The translations under genes and the position numbers were made by a program. From contig NZ_WJBI01000007.1 of NCBI RefSeq assembly GCF_020804225.1, forward strand, positions 1 to 64,000: a DNA stretch of 64,000 bases, written 5' to 3'. Each line of letters opens with the position of its first letter. Position 1 is the first letter of the stretch. The notes under the pieces are model-generated. The model ran no database searches and was not told the DNA's origin. It was given only the letters and a program-made list of their open reading frames with translations. The DNA comes from Methanosarcina sp. DH2. GTDB taxonomy: Archaea > Halobacteriota > Methanosarcinia > Methanosarcinales > Methanosarcinaceae. Below, one piece after another: positions 8,905-17,658 of the stretch.

Positions 8905-9743
8905 GCCTGCAGAGCCTCCAGTATGGTTTTTTTCATGAGTTCTATTGGAGGTTCAACTCCTGTCCAGAGTTTGAAAGCTTCTGCTCCCTGATACACGAGC
9001 ATTAAAACCCCGCTTACGGTTTTTGCTCCGGCAGCCTTTGCTTCCCTTAAAAGCCTGGTCTCAAGCGGGTTATAAACGATGTCAAAAACAGTAAGGCTGC
9101 TGTGAAGTTCTTCTGCTGTTGCAATAGTTGTATCTGTGTTCGGGTGCATCCCGAGAGTTGTGGTATTGATCAGGATATCTGCATCCTGCAACAATTCTTT
9201 TAGCCCTGAAAGCCCGGCACCGTTTATTTTTCCCGGAAGGGTTTCAGCCGAGATCTCTTTTGCAAGTTCGAGTGCCCTTTCTTCGGTCCTGTTTATTACT
9301 GTGATATCGGCCCCATCGGCTGCAAGCTGAAAAGCGACCGCTCTTGCTGCTCCTCCTGCCCCTGCGATCACCACTCTGGACCCCTCAATTTCCACTGCAG
9401 CATTCAGGAGTGCTTGCCTTGCTCCCAATCCATCGGTGTTGTACCCCTGAATTTCTCCTGTTTTTTCAAAGATTACAGTATTTACTGCTCCAATTCTTTT
9501 TGCAAGGGGATCAGGCTTGATAAAGTCCAGTTTCAGAGCCTCCTCTTTTAATGGAACTGTCAGGTTAAGCCCTCCAAACCCCATAGCTTCTGCTCCGAGG
9601 ATTGCTTTTTCCAGTTTTTCCGGCCTGACTCTGAAAGCGTGATAGATGCAGTCCATTCCAAGGGCTGAAAACGCTGCATTATGCATGGCAGGGGAAAGGG
9701 AATGCCCTATAGGGTTTCCAAATACACCAAAAACTTGCTTCAT
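8901..9743 (-). CDS. aroE: Shikimate dehydrogenase
   Basis: The 280-residue enzyme reduces 3-dehydroshikimate to shikimate with NADPH. The substrate-binding motif GNPIGHSLSPAMHN is at residues 9-22. The catalytic pair is Lys66 (NLTVPLKE) and Asp104 (YNTDGLGA). The nucleotide-binding loop GAGGAARAV lies at about 128-136, and NRTEERA follows at the adenosine-phosphate site. Its start overlaps the aroD stop by 4 bases and its stop overlaps the tyrA start by 4 bases, so the three genes are translationally coupled. Confidence 0.96.
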   Translation of the reverse strand: MKQVFGVFGNPIGHSLSPAMHNAAFSALGMDCIYHAFRVRPEKLEKAILGAEAMGFGGLNLTVPLKEEALKLDFIKPDPLAKRIGAVNTVIFEKTGEIQGYNTDGLGARQALLNAAVEIEGSRVVIAGAGGAARAVAFQLAADGADITVINRTEERALELAKEISAETLPGKINGAGLSGLKELLQDADILINTTTLGMHPNTDTTIATAEELHSSLTVFDIVYNPLETRLLREAKAAGAKTVSGVLMLVYQGAEAFKLWTGVEPPIELMKKTILEALQA

Positions 9744-10483
9744 TTTAGCATTTCCATTATCTTCTTTACTTCATCCACAGGAAGCTGACCCGGGGCTGCG
9801 GCTGAATCCTTTTCCATCGAAGCATATGTCAGGACTGAACCGTAAAGAGGCGCAATTACTCTTGTATGTTTTCCTTGCTCCCCCATGGCAATAGTGCATA
9901 CTGACTTTCCCGCACCCCTGAAATCCAGCGTAACTCGCAAAAGATTAAGGACATCTTCCATTGACTGGGGCATCACTGCAAGTTTGGCAATATCTGCACC
10001 AGAAAGAAACATTTCTTCAAGAATTGCTTTCATTTCCTGAAGAGAAGGAGTTTTTAAAAAGTCATGGGAAGACACAATTACGGTTTTTCCGTACTCTTTT
10101 GCCACTTTTATAACTTTGTCTCTTTCCTCCCTATCTGCAAAGAGTTCGATATCAACTGCATCAGGTCCGTTTTTATCCGGTCCATCTTTAAAAGAAAGGA
10201 GCCCTGTAAGAAGTCCGGTTCTTTCTCTCTCTTTTCCTTCCCATTTTCCTCCTTCCTTCCTGGAACGGTTAGTAACGATTACAGGAAGCCCTGTTTCAGA
10301 CTTTATTTCCCTTACTGTTTCTGCAGCTCTCTCCAGGTCCTTGACTCCCAGCAAGTCCAACCGGACTTCAAGAATATCGGTTCCTTTTTCGGCTGCTTTT
10401 TTTGAGGAATCAATCGGTTTTTCGAGAATTACTGCAACAACCGCAGTTTTCTGTTCAAGGTCAAATGGGCCTATGTGGGTCAT
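9740..10483 (-). CDS. aroD: 3-dehydroquinate dehydratase, type I
   Basis: The 247-residue protein is a type I (Schiff-base) dehydroquinase, which converts 3-dehydroquinate to 3-dehydroshikimate. The active-site residues are visible as Glu39 and Arg41 (ILEVRLDLL), His140 (IVSSHDF) and the Schiff-base Lys167 (ADIAKLAVMPQS). The length is usual for archaea. The ATG is at 10483. The gene sits 140 bases downstream of the DHQ synthase II gene and overlaps aroE by 4 bases. Confidence 0.96.
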   Translation of the reverse strand: MTHIGPFDLEQKTAVVAVILEKPIDSSKKAAEKGTDILEVRLDLLGVKDLERAAETVREIKSETGLPVIVTNRSRKEGGKWEGKERERTGLLTGLLSFKDGPDKNGPDAVDIELFADREERDKVIKVAKEYGKTVIVSSHDFLKTPSLQEMKAILEEMFLSGADIAKLAVMPQSMEDVLNLLRVTLDFRGAGKSVCTIAMGEQGKHTRVIAPLYGSVLTYASMEKDSAAAPGQLPVDEVKKIMEMLK

Positions 10484-10623
10484 GCTTTCTCCGAATCCGG
10501 GAGCTGTTTATTTGTCTGTAACTGGGTATTTTGCCTGTAACCAGTGATTTACCTGTGTTGGATAATCTGCCTGTTTATCGAGCTTCTGCGTTTTAAGCTT
10601 TTGAATAAGAAGCTTATAATAAG

Positions 10624-11766
10624 TTACTTCTCTATGATTGTCTCCTGTATTTTTTTGCCGAAATGTCTGGCTCCTTCTTCGAGACGGACAAGGACCTCGT
10701 CTCCTTTCTTCAGTTTTGCAACTGAGATCGGGCTTCCATCCTTTCCTACAAGCTTGATGGTTTCGGCATTTTGCAGGATTGCAGTTAAAGTCCTGTCTCT
10801 GGCTCTTGCTTCAATTAACATTAGAGGGCGGCTTTCGATCTTGACTCTGCCAACTATACCTTCCCTCTGTTTTCCTTTCGAGTCTACAATAGTTACGGTA
10901 TCTCCGGTCTGGAGTTCCGAAAGATAGCGGGTTTTATCCCCTATTTTAATGTAAGAATGAACTGCACCTGCATTTACCCTGAAGGGGCGGGCTGCCACGT
11001 AAGGGCTCTCCTCGGATTCTGAATTTACCAGGAACATCCCGCTTGCCTGCGAACCTATAAGCATGCCTTCTCCGCGCTGCATGAGGTTGCAAGTATCCAC
11101 ACAAACCCGGTCTCCCATTCCAAGGGGTTCTACCCTGGTTACCACTGCAGCTTCAAGTTCGGCGCTTTCGCTTTCCTGTTCTCTTGCAGCCTTGATCGTA
11201 TCTTTTATTTCCTGAGGGTTTCCGCTGTCAAGGAGAACTCCATCAGCTCCTGCTTCAAGAGTCTGGAAGGCGAGCCTTGCTTCTTCAGCACTTTTTACCC
11301 CGAAGATAATCTTTACTTTCTCGCGCTGGAGATCGGCTATCAGGTTCTCGAGAGGAATAACTTTCCAGTCAGTGCCTGTCACAAGCAGATAATCGCAGAT
11401 CTTTCCCATTTCGGCTGCGAAGCGTTCATAGTGTTTATCCTTGATGACCACATATCCGCCTACGTTCACGCCTTTATCCATGAGCAGGGTTGCTGCGTTT
11501 ACATCAAAAGAACCCGGAAGCTCCGCGGGCAGGGGTTTTGTCCCGTCACCTTCTCCTCTCTTTCCCACTACCACGATATCAGCTCCGGACTTGTTGTCAC
11601 GGGCAAAGGCTGCTACTGTAATGTTTCCGAGTTCCCTGACTTTCTCTACATCTCCCGGATTTACAAGTACACAGTCGGCTCCGGATTCCAGGCCTGTCGT
11701 GATTCTCTCTTTCTGTTCTTCCCATCCGCCTTCATCGGCTTTTATCCAGACGCTTTTCTTTTTCAA
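10624..11766 (-). CDS. aroB': 3-dehydroquinate synthase II (archaeal type)
   Basis: The 380-residue protein belongs to the archaeal dehydroquinate synthase II family, typified by MJ1249. That family deaminates and cyclises the ADTH intermediate to 3-dehydroquinate using NAD, replacing bacterial AroB. The family signature begins KKKSVWIKADEGGWEEQKE, and the carboxyl half contains EPLGMGDRVCVDTCNL and NAGAVHSYI. The first codon is TTG at 11766, giving the expected family length. Its upstream neighbour makes its substrate, which confirms the assignment. Confidence 0.94.
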   Translation of the reverse strand: MKKKSVWIKADEGGWEEQKERITTGLESGADCVLVNPGDVEKVRELGNITVAAFARDNKSGADIVVVGKRGEGDGTKPLPAELPGSFDVNAATLLMDKGVNVGGYVVIKDKHYERFAAEMGKICDYLLVTGTDWKVIPLENLIADLQREKVKIIFGVKSAEEARLAFQTLEAGADGVLLDSGNPQEIKDTIKAAREQESESAELEAAVVTRVEPLGMGDRVCVDTCNLMQRGEGMLIGSQASGMFLVNSESEESPYVAARPFRVNAGAVHSYIKIGDKTRYLSELQTGDTVTIVDSKGKQREGIVGRVKIESRPLMLIEARARDRTLTAILQNAETIKLVGKDGSPISVAKLKKGDEVLVRLEEGARHFGKKIQETIIEK

Positions 11767-11893
11767 AGGCTTTCAACCCCGTTCATAAATTCTGTTTTTT
11801 ACTCCGGCCTTACTCCGGTACTTTCATTTTCGGTTTTTATTTTTTATTTCGGGCTTAGTTTTTGCTTCTCAGCACCCTTTTCTTAATGTCTCT

Positions 11894-12691
11894 TTACTTT
11901 AATTGCTCAAGAGCTTCTTCTACAGGCCTTCTATGGTGTACGATTTCGCAAATAGCCCTGGTCAGCCTGACCGGATCCCTGTGCTGGAACACATTTCTTC
12001 CGATTGCAGCTCCTCTAGCTCCGGCTTCCATTGCTCCGTCAATCATTTCAAGAAGCTCGAAGTCGGTTGAGGTCTTCGGTCCACCTGCAATTACTACAGG
12101 CACAGGGCAGCCCCTTACCACATCTCTGAAACTGTCAGGATCTCCGGTGTATACGGTTTTTACAACGTCAGCCCCGAGTTCGGCTCCAATCCTGGCAGCA
12201 TGTGCCACATTTACAGGGTCGTGAGGATTTGTGATTTTTTTGCCTCTGGGGTACATCATAGTAAGAAGAGGCATACCCCATTCCGTGCAGTCCCTGGAGA
12301 TTGTCCCTAGCTTTTCGAGCTGGTCGGTTTCCGTGTCGGACCCTACATTGATATGCATTGAAACTGCATCAGCTCCCATTTTTATCACTTCCTCAACAGT
12401 ACAGACCTGCACCTTAGCGTTGGGGTCGGGGCTCAGTATAGAAGAGGCACTGATATGCACAACAAGCCCGATATCATGACCGTATCCTCTATGTCCGTAC
12501 CTGACCATTCCTTTCTGCATAAGAACTGCGTTTGCTCCTCCTTCGGCAACCCTATTAACTGTATCGGTAATATTAATAAGCCCTTCAATGGGTCCGTCGG
12601 AGATCCCATGGTCCATGGGAATAATGACCATGTTTCTGCTCTCCCGATTCATCAGCCTTTCTATGCGTATTTTTTTGCCAATCTCTGACAT
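11894..12691 (-). CDS. aroA': 2-amino-3,7-dideoxy-D-threo-hept-6-ulosonate (ADTH) synthase
   Basis: The 265-residue protein is the class I aldolase-like ADTH synthase, typified by MJ0400. It starts the archaeal shikimate route by joining a 6-deoxy-5-ketofructose phosphate unit with aspartate semialdehyde. The family motifs [14 protein letters not shown] (from about residue 25), [11 protein letters not shown] with the Schiff-base lysine and VVIAGGPKT are present. The ATG at 12691 has an AGGGGA ribosome-binding site 8 bases upstream. It is the first gene of the minus-strand aro operon, and a near-perfect palindrome sits 75-105 bases upstream of its start. Confidence 0.94.
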   Translation of the reverse strand: MSEIGKKIRIERLMNRESRNMVIIPMDHGISDGPIEGLINITDTVNRVAEGGANAVLMQKGMVRYGHRGYGHDIGLVVHISASSILSPDPNAKVQVCTVEEVIKMGADAVSMHINVGSDTETDQLEKLGTISRDCTEWGMPLLTMMYPRGKKITNPHDPVNVAHAARIGAELGADVVKTVYTGDPDSFRDVVRGCPVPVVIAGGPKTSTDFELLEMIDGAMEAGARGAAIGRNVFQHRDPVRLTRAICEIVHHRRPVEEALEQLK

Positions 12692-13217
12692 GGTAGTTCC
12701 CCTAAGTTCTGAACTAATTTACTTTATTTGTAAGTTTTATTGATTTTATCAATTGATTCTTTCTAGCGTGCTAGTATGTCACATAGTAGCACGCATCTTA
12801 TATTTAAACTTATTCAAGCCCTGATCCTGTGCAGCTTCACAACTTCTTTGGGTTTAGATAACACCCATTGGACTAATTTGTACATCTATGTACTATAGTG
12901 CTCAGCTCTTAAAGTTTTCTCTTATTTGACAGTTCGTGGTTGGATAGTTCATTATAGTTAGATTGTCATGTCTGATTTCATTCCTTCGATAACTGCCCAT
13001 ACGTATTTTCTCTTTGTTGGGACACCTTCTCTTTGTTGGATGTATTTTCTCTTTTCTGAGATAGCTGCATGAACCTTGAAATGCGGATGTGAAGAATAAG
13101 AAAGTGCTGAAGCGAAGCCAGGAAGATACAAGAATTAAAATAGGATAACATGGGCTAATAGAATAAGCTTAGAGCGTAAGAACCATTTCACATTTGTAAA
13201 CAGGAACGGAAAAAACT
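12692..13217. other. Divergent intergenic region between the aro operon and guaAA
   Basis: This 526-bp gap separates the minus-strand aro operon from guaAA on the plus strand. It contains the palindrome listed separately, a plus-strand TATA-like CTTATATTTAAA at about 12797-12808 and a duplicated TTCTCTTTGTTGG near 13009 and 13029. The long AT-rich leader before guaAA has no evident gene. Confidence 0.45.
12766..12794. promoter_or_regulatory. 29-bp near-perfect palindrome, candidate aro operator
   Basis: The left half GCGTGCTA-G-TATGT and right half ACATA-G-TAGCACGC are exact reverse complements around C12780, except for a single G/G pair at 12774 and 12786. Thirteen of fourteen half-site positions match. 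It lies upstream of the ADTH synthase gene on one side and next to a TATA-like stretch facing guaAA on the other. A dimeric regulator binding here could control the aro operon, the divergent transcript or both. The regulator is not identified. Confidence 0.6.
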
Positions 13218-13787
13218 ATGAGAGAATTAAAAATCCTTGTTGTAAACAACTACGGACAGTTTTGCCACCTTATTCACAGGGCTGTTCGGGACCTTGACAT
13301 GGATACAAAGATTATTTCCAATATAACCCCTGTAGAGGATATTCTGGCGGAGAAGCCTGACGGGCTAATCCTGAGCGGAGGGCCGGATATGGAAAGGTCA
13401 GGCCTCTGCTCTGACTACATCCGGGAAATTGATATCCCTATTCTTGGAATCTGCCTCGGACACCAGGCAATTGCGCTTGCTTACGGAGGTCATGTCCATG
13501 CAGGAAAAAAAGGCGGGTATGCCGAGGTTGAAATAGAGGTCCTCGAAGAAGATGACATACTCAGGGGACTTGGCCCAAAAACAACTGTATGGGCTTCTCA
13601 TGCAGATGAGGTTGCCATTCTTCCTGAAGGGTTTATCCACCTTGCCCGCTCAGATGTTTGTGAAATTGAAGCCATGCGCCATCCCACAAAACCGATTTAT
13701 GGTGTCCAATGGCATCCTGAGGTTTCCCACACCGCGCAGGGAGAAAAGTTACTTATGAACTTCTTTGAGGTTTGTGATCAGTACTGA
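13218..13787 (+). CDS. guaAA: GMP synthase, glutamine amidotransferase subunit
   Basis: The 189-residue protein is the stand-alone class I glutaminase subunit of the split archaeal GMP synthase. It supplies ammonia to the separate ATP pyrophosphatase subunit, which converts XMP to GMP. The catalytic triad is visible as Cys79 (GICLGHQ), His166 and Glu168 (QWHPEVSH). The protein stops at the end of the amidotransferase domain, as expected for the two-subunit form; the partner gene is not in this window. Two TCAGTACTGA palindromes span its stop codon and the bases just after it. Confidence 0.95.
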   Translation: MRELKILVVNNYGQFCHLIHRAVRDLDMDTKIISNITPVEDILAEKPDGLILSGGPDMERSGLCSDYIREIDIPILGICLGHQAIALAYGGHVHAGKKGGYAEVEIEVLEEDDILRGLGPKTTVWASHADEVAILPEGFIHLARSDVCEIEAMRHPTKPIYGVQWHPEVSHTAQGEKLLMNFFEVCDQY

Positions 13788-13943
13788 TCAATCAGTACTG
13801 ACACTTCTGTAATTTAGAAAAAAATCTCTAAATCTCTAAAAAGAGTCGGGGTTATCTTAAAGAATCCTGTAAATTCTAAGAATTACATAAAAAGAGCAAA
13901 AATAATCAAAATATAAAAACGATAGAAAAAAGTCCCGGGATTA

Positions 13944-15275
13944 TTACATCCCGAGTTTTTTCTTCATCATCTTCTGAATATTGAATTTTCCGCCTCTGAA
14001 ACCTTTCAGAGCCGTCTGCATGGTTTTGTGGTACTTCAGAAGCTCTCTTACATCTTCGGGACTGCAGCCTGAGCCCCTCGAAATTCTTTTGATCCTTGAG
14101 CCGCCTATAAGTTTAGGATCTGTCATTTCCTCTTCTGTCATTGAGTCCATGATTATCTTGTAATTTTTCATCTTGTCACTGGTGGCCTGGAACATTTCAT
14201 CCGAGAACTTCGCGCCTCCCATTCCACCCATGCCCATAGGGAGCATTGACATAATCTGTTTCAGAGGTCCCATCTTATTCATTGCTTCGAGCTGCTTGTA
14301 CATATCCTTCAGGGTGAAGCGTCCCTGCATCAGGGCTTCAACATTTACGTCTTCTTCGCTCAGGCTCTCCTCTGCCTTTTCCATCAGGCTCTTGAGGTCT
14401 CCCATTCCGAGCAGCCTTGAAATAAACCTGTCAGCTTCGAACTTTTCAAAATCTTCCGGGGTTTCCCCAACTCCGATAAAAGCAATCGGAGCTTTTGTTT
14501 CGGAAACTGCCGAAAGCGCTCCACCACCTTTTGCTGTCCCGTCCAACTTTGTGATGATAACGCCTGTGATCCCTACAGAGTTGTTGAACGCGTGAGCCTG
14601 CTGGCTTGCCTGCTGCCCTATGCCTGCATCCAGAACCATGAACTTGTGGTCGGGTTTTGCGATAGCATGAATCCGTTCCATTTCTTCTATCAGGTCGGCT
14701 TCAAGGGCGTGTCTACCTGCAGTATCTACGATTTTTATATCATATTTATCAAGCGCTTTAAGCCCGTTTCTGGTGATCTCGACAGCATCAGGGTTTCCTT
14801 CTTCTCCGTAAAAAGCCACATTGAGTTTCTCAGAGAGAGTCTTAAGCTGGTGGTAAGCCCCAGGACGGAATGTATCTGCGGCAATAACTCCTGCTTTGAG
14901 CCCTTTTCTCTGGAAGTAGCGGGCGAGTTTTGCAGTGCTCGTGGTTTTTCCGCTTCCCTGTAGCCCCACCATCATGATTGTCTGGGGCTTGAGCTGAATT
15001 TCCGCTCCTTTCCCGATGATTTCCATCAGTTCCTGATATACGATGCGGATTACGTGCTCCCTCGGGTTCATACCCGCAGGAGGTTCTTCTTTCATTGCAC
15101 GCTCTTTGATTCTCTGGGACATCCCCATGACAAGTTTTACGTTAACATCGGCCTGGAGCAGAGCCCGCTGAATATCCTTTACTACTTCGTTGACCGTGCG
15201 CTCATCAATTCTCCCTGCGCCGATCAGTTTCTTGAGTGCCCCCTGTAAGGAGTCTCCGAGTTTTTCCATTACCAT
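13944..15275 (-). CDS. srp54: Signal recognition particle 54 kDa protein
   Basis: The 443-residue GTPase binds signal sequences on nascent chains together with 7S RNA and delivers ribosomes to the FtsY receptor at the membrane. An amino-terminal helical N domain is followed by the G domain with GLQGSGKTT (residues 104-112), DTFRPGA, DTAGRH and [11 protein letters not shown] methionine-rich M domain then includes a [16 protein letters not shown] stretch and an [14 protein letters not shown]-binding segment. The ATG at 15275 is used; Met3 is an alternative. Confidence 0.96.
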   Translation of the reverse strand: MVMEKLGDSLQGALKKLIGAGRIDERTVNEVVKDIQRALLQADVNVKLVMGMSQRIKERAMKEEPPAGMNPREHVIRIVYQELMEIIGKGAEIQLKPQTIMMVGLQGSGKTTSTAKLARYFQRKGLKAGVIAADTFRPGAYHQLKTLSEKLNVAFYGEEGNPDAVEITRNGLKALDKYDIKIVDTAGRHALEADLIEEMERIHAIAKPDHKFMVLDAGIGQQASQQAHAFNNSVGITGVIITKLDGTAKGGGALSAVSETKAPIAFIGVGETPEDFEKFEADRFISRLLGMGDLKSLMEKAEESLSEEDVNVEALMQGRFTLKDMYKQLEAMNKMGPLKQIMSMLPMGMGGMGGAKFSDEMFQATSDKMKNYKIIMDSMTEEEMTDPKLIGGSRIKRISRGSGCSPEDVRELLKYHKTMQTALKGFRGGKFNIQKMMKKKLGM

Positions 15276-15630
15276 ATGAGAATCGTCCTGCTTAATTTTG
15301 AGAATGGATAAAAAGGTAGTTTAAGTTCCGTTTATTAGCCTATGCAAGGAGATTACTTTTTCTTGCGTTTATTTTTACCTTATAGGAAGGTGATCTTTTC
15401 TGAATTTATTTTAATCCTGTTAATCCTGTATAAGAAAGTGATCTTTACTTAATAAGCCTTTGAGTTTCTGACGCTTTAAAAAGGTACGATAGAAAGCATA
15501 AGATAGGATTGATTAACTGGATATTAATGAGTGCCCGGATATAAAAAATAGAGGTACGGTACAAAACCTGAGATAATACAAATTATCGGGTAAAGAAAAA
15601 TGAAACCAATATCTAAAAGAATTGTTTTGA
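15276..15630. other. Intergenic region upstream of srp54
   Basis: The 355-bp gap holds the srp54 promoter on the minus strand and, at its right end, the region downstream of the first initiator tRNA. It contains degenerate repeats of GGAAGGTGATCTTT and AATCCTGT near 15385-15445. I see no gene or clear RNA structure. Confidence 0.4.
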
Positions 15631-15705
15631 TAGCGGGGGATGGATTCGAACCATCGGTCTACGGGTTATGAGCCCGTCGGGATCTCCTGGCTACCCCACC
15701 CCGCT
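15631..15705 (-). tRNA. Initiator tRNA-Met (CAT), copy 1
   Basis: Read on the minus strand the molecule begins AGCGGGG and closes with CCCCGCT followed by discriminator A. The anticodon stem ACGGG/CCCGT encloses the loop CTCATAA with anticodon CAT. The three consecutive G-C pairs next to the anticodon loop (GGG/CCC) mark it as the initiator tRNA rather than elongator Met. CCA is not encoded. Length is 75 bases. Confidence 0.93.
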
Positions 15706-15774
15706 ACAGGGTTTTTGCTTTATTTTGTCCAAAAGGAAAATTATCAGGAAAAGAGTTATCTGAAAGTTCTCTGA

Positions 15775-15849
15775 TAGCGGGGGATGGATTCGAACCATCG
15801 GTCTACGGGTTATGAGCCCGTCGGGATCTCCTGGCTACCCCACCCCGCT
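15775..15849 (-). tRNA. Initiator tRNA-Met (CAT), copy 2
   Basis: This copy is identical to the one at 15631-15705 over the tRNA body and starts 144 bases away. Both are preceded on their own strand by the same short AAAACCCTGT flank, showing recent tandem duplication. A minus-strand TATA box (AAAAGTATATAAG, about 15906-15921) upstream of this copy would give one precursor for both genes. The GGG/CCC anticodon stem identifies it as initiator tRNA. Confidence 0.93.
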
Positions 15850-16061
15850 ACAGGGTTTTATAGGTCAGGCACCTTGCCTGAGACAACTACCTGAACATAC
15901 TAACGATTACTTATATACTTTTCGCTCGATCCATTAATCTTTCCGGAAAATCGGATAACTTTGCATCTGCTTTAGAAGCTTCACAGTTTCAATCCTACCT
16001 TTTTCAGGTTTTTATTCATTTCTAGTTTTGCTGGTTAACCTGGAATTTTCAGGAAAGATAT

Positions 16062-16280
16062 TTGAAAGCCGGAGACCCACATTATACTATGACCAGATGT
16101 TTGTTTTGCGGAGCCTATTGTGAAGTAAAATGCGGAGTCTACTGCGAAAGCTATTCCGGAAACCCCGAAGAAAAAGAACACAGGGAAGATGTAAATATAC
16201 TTGGGTGTACTCAGATAGGCACGTCGTATATCTGCGACAGTTGCCTTAAAGACTTAAAACAAGCCCTGGGGCTCCCGTGA
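16062..16280 (+). CDS. Small cysteine-rich protein, probable metal binding
   Basis: I do not recognise a named family. The 72-residue product has cysteines in the order C-x2-C, C-x3-C, C-x3-C, a lone C and C-x2-C, a pattern that suggests two zinc or iron sites. The frame opens with TTG at 16062, which has AGGA 7 bases upstream. An ATG at 16089 would give a 63-residue protein keeping all cysteines and has GGAG at 16071-16074. Codon use looks normal for the genome. It may be a small zinc-ribbon-like regulator or metal carrier. Confidence 0.6.
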   Translation: MKAGDPHYTMTRCLFCGAYCEVKCGVYCESYSGNPEEKEHREDVNILGCTQIGTSYICDSCLKDLKQALGLP

Positions 16281-16422
16281 GATCGCTGGAAAATGAGGTG
16301 ACTGCTGATAGGAAGTATTTTTTCATGCCCCATCTCTTAATTGGGATTCCTCCTAACTTGATATTTCTCTTACTTAATAAAAGATAAAAAGGAGGAAAAG
16401 GCATGAAAAGCAAGACTGCAGT

Positions 16423-17283
16423 TCAGACCACTTCGACACTAAGTGTAAATCTGTCTTCAGTGCCGGTTTCATTTTCCCAGGATCTTTTATATATTGCCAT
16501 TACTTGCTGGTTGCCCTCGGAATCGGCTTTGATTTCCCAAAGATGAACTCCTCCGGCACCAACAAGAGGCTCTTCACCTTCTTCAGACTCTGGAGTATAG
16601 TACTCATCCGAAACCAGACTGAGTCCCTGGCTCAGGTTAAGTTCCCAGGAATAGCCCGTGGTAGGGTTTTCTTGGAGCCTGAGATAAAATGTCTCTTCAT
16701 TTTCGAGGCTTATACTTGTTCCATTGCCAGCTTCGGTTACTACCTGCTGTCTCGGAGGCATGGGGCTCGGCAGTTCCTCTAATGTATTATCAACGGCAAG
16801 TTCAAATGATCCTGTTACCCCATTTACATTTACAGTATAGTTTCCGGCTTTGAGATCCTGCACGTCAAGTGGAATTGTTTTCTCAAAATCTTCTATAGCC
16901 TGGGTACACATTACATCTTTTGGGCGCTTTGTCGTGATATTGATATTGAAGACGTTTCCTTCCCTTTCAGTGTTTACTTCGTCGATTTCGGTGCATCCAT
17001 CAGGAAGATAGCCTTCTGCTATCACGTGTATCTGTACGGGAAAAGATTCGAGAGTCAGAATATCGATGCTTTCCACGTTTGCAGTACCGTATATGTATTC
17101 TTGTTCGCTGGTGTTCTGGCCGTCGGTTACTTGACCTTCTGTTTCGTTATCCGTATTGTTTTGTCCATCGTCAACACAGCCGGAAAGTGAAACTGTAAAG
17201 ATAACGAACAGGACTGCCATTAGTCTCACAGCTTTTACAGACCTGTGATTTATTACAGGCCTGCCATTTATTTTTTCTTTCAT
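16423..17283 (-). CDS. Lipoprotein with chagasin-like (I42) protease inhibitor domain
   Basis: The 286-residue precursor has a hydrophobic signal at about residues 18-35 ending in the lipobox LSGC, so Cys36 would be lipidated and the protein anchored outside the cell. A low-complexity Asn/Glu/Thr linker follows and then a middle beta-rich region (70-165). The last 95 residues match the chagasin/I42 cysteine-protease inhibitor fold: NPTTGYSW at 206-213, a G-A-G-G-V-H-L-W loop at about 242-249 and YKRSWE near the end. These three loops are the family's protease-contact loops. The ATG at 17283 has a GGGAG site. The target could be a surface or foreign papain-like protease; this is inference. Confidence 0.82.
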   Translation of the reverse strand: MKEKINGRPVINHRSVKAVRLMAVLFVIFTVSLSGCVDDGQNNTDNETEGQVTDGQNTSEQEYIYGTANVESIDILTLESFPVQIHVIAEGYLPDGCTEIDEVNTEREGNVFNINITTKRPKDVMCTQAIEDFEKTIPLDVQDLKAGNYTVNVNGVTGSFELAVDNTLEELPSPMPPRQQVVTEAGNGTSISLENEETFYLRLQENPTTGYSWELNLSQGLSLVSDEYYTPESEEGEEPLVGAGGVHLWEIKADSEGNQQVMAIYKRSWENETGTEDRFTLSVEVV

Positions 17284-17658
17284 TTATCTCCCTCTTGATT
17301 CTTCTAATATATAGATAAAAAGATAAGCCTGTTCGAATTTATCCTTTGCTTAAGCTTCAGTTCTGTTCGCAGCTTTAATAATATGTTTATTTTCTCTGTT
17401 ATTTTGAAATTATATGAACTACATCTTTCTCTTTATAGCGAATCGATTTTTGCCAAAAGGATTTAAAGAGTAAGTAGAGCGGCACTCAGGGAGTTTTTCG
17501 ATTTGAGTTAGTAAAAAGCGGCTAAGATTGGCACGAAGTGCAGTTGAAAGAAAGGTTGAAAGAAAGGTTGAAAGAAAGGTTTAAAGGAAGGTTCAAAGAA
17601 GTGCCTGTAGAGGTTTTGTTTTCATCTGGTATCCGATAAAATTTTAGGTGGGATTCTA
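17284..17658. other. Divergent intergenic region with a 12-bp tandem repeat
   Basis: This 375-bp gap lies between the divergent lipoprotein and formyltransferase genes. Its right half carries the 12-bp tandem repeat listed at 17543-17602. An AGGTGGG ribosome-binding site lies at 17646-17652. I see no gene. Confidence 0.45.
17543..17602. repeat. Five tandem 12-bp repeats
   Basis: GTTGAAAGAAAG occurs three times without change at 17543-17554, 17555-17566 and 17567-17578. Two degenerate copies follow (GTTTAAAGGAAG and GTTCAAAGAAGT). The array ends about 55 bases before the formyltransferase start and would lie in its leader. Such arrays change copy number by slippage. Confidence 0.8.

Noticed and set aside
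8077-8991. A 304-codon plus-strand open frame
   Set aside because: It lies opposite tyrA and aroE, which have clear motifs; its translation is Cys/Phe-rich and matches no family, as expected for an antisense shadow.
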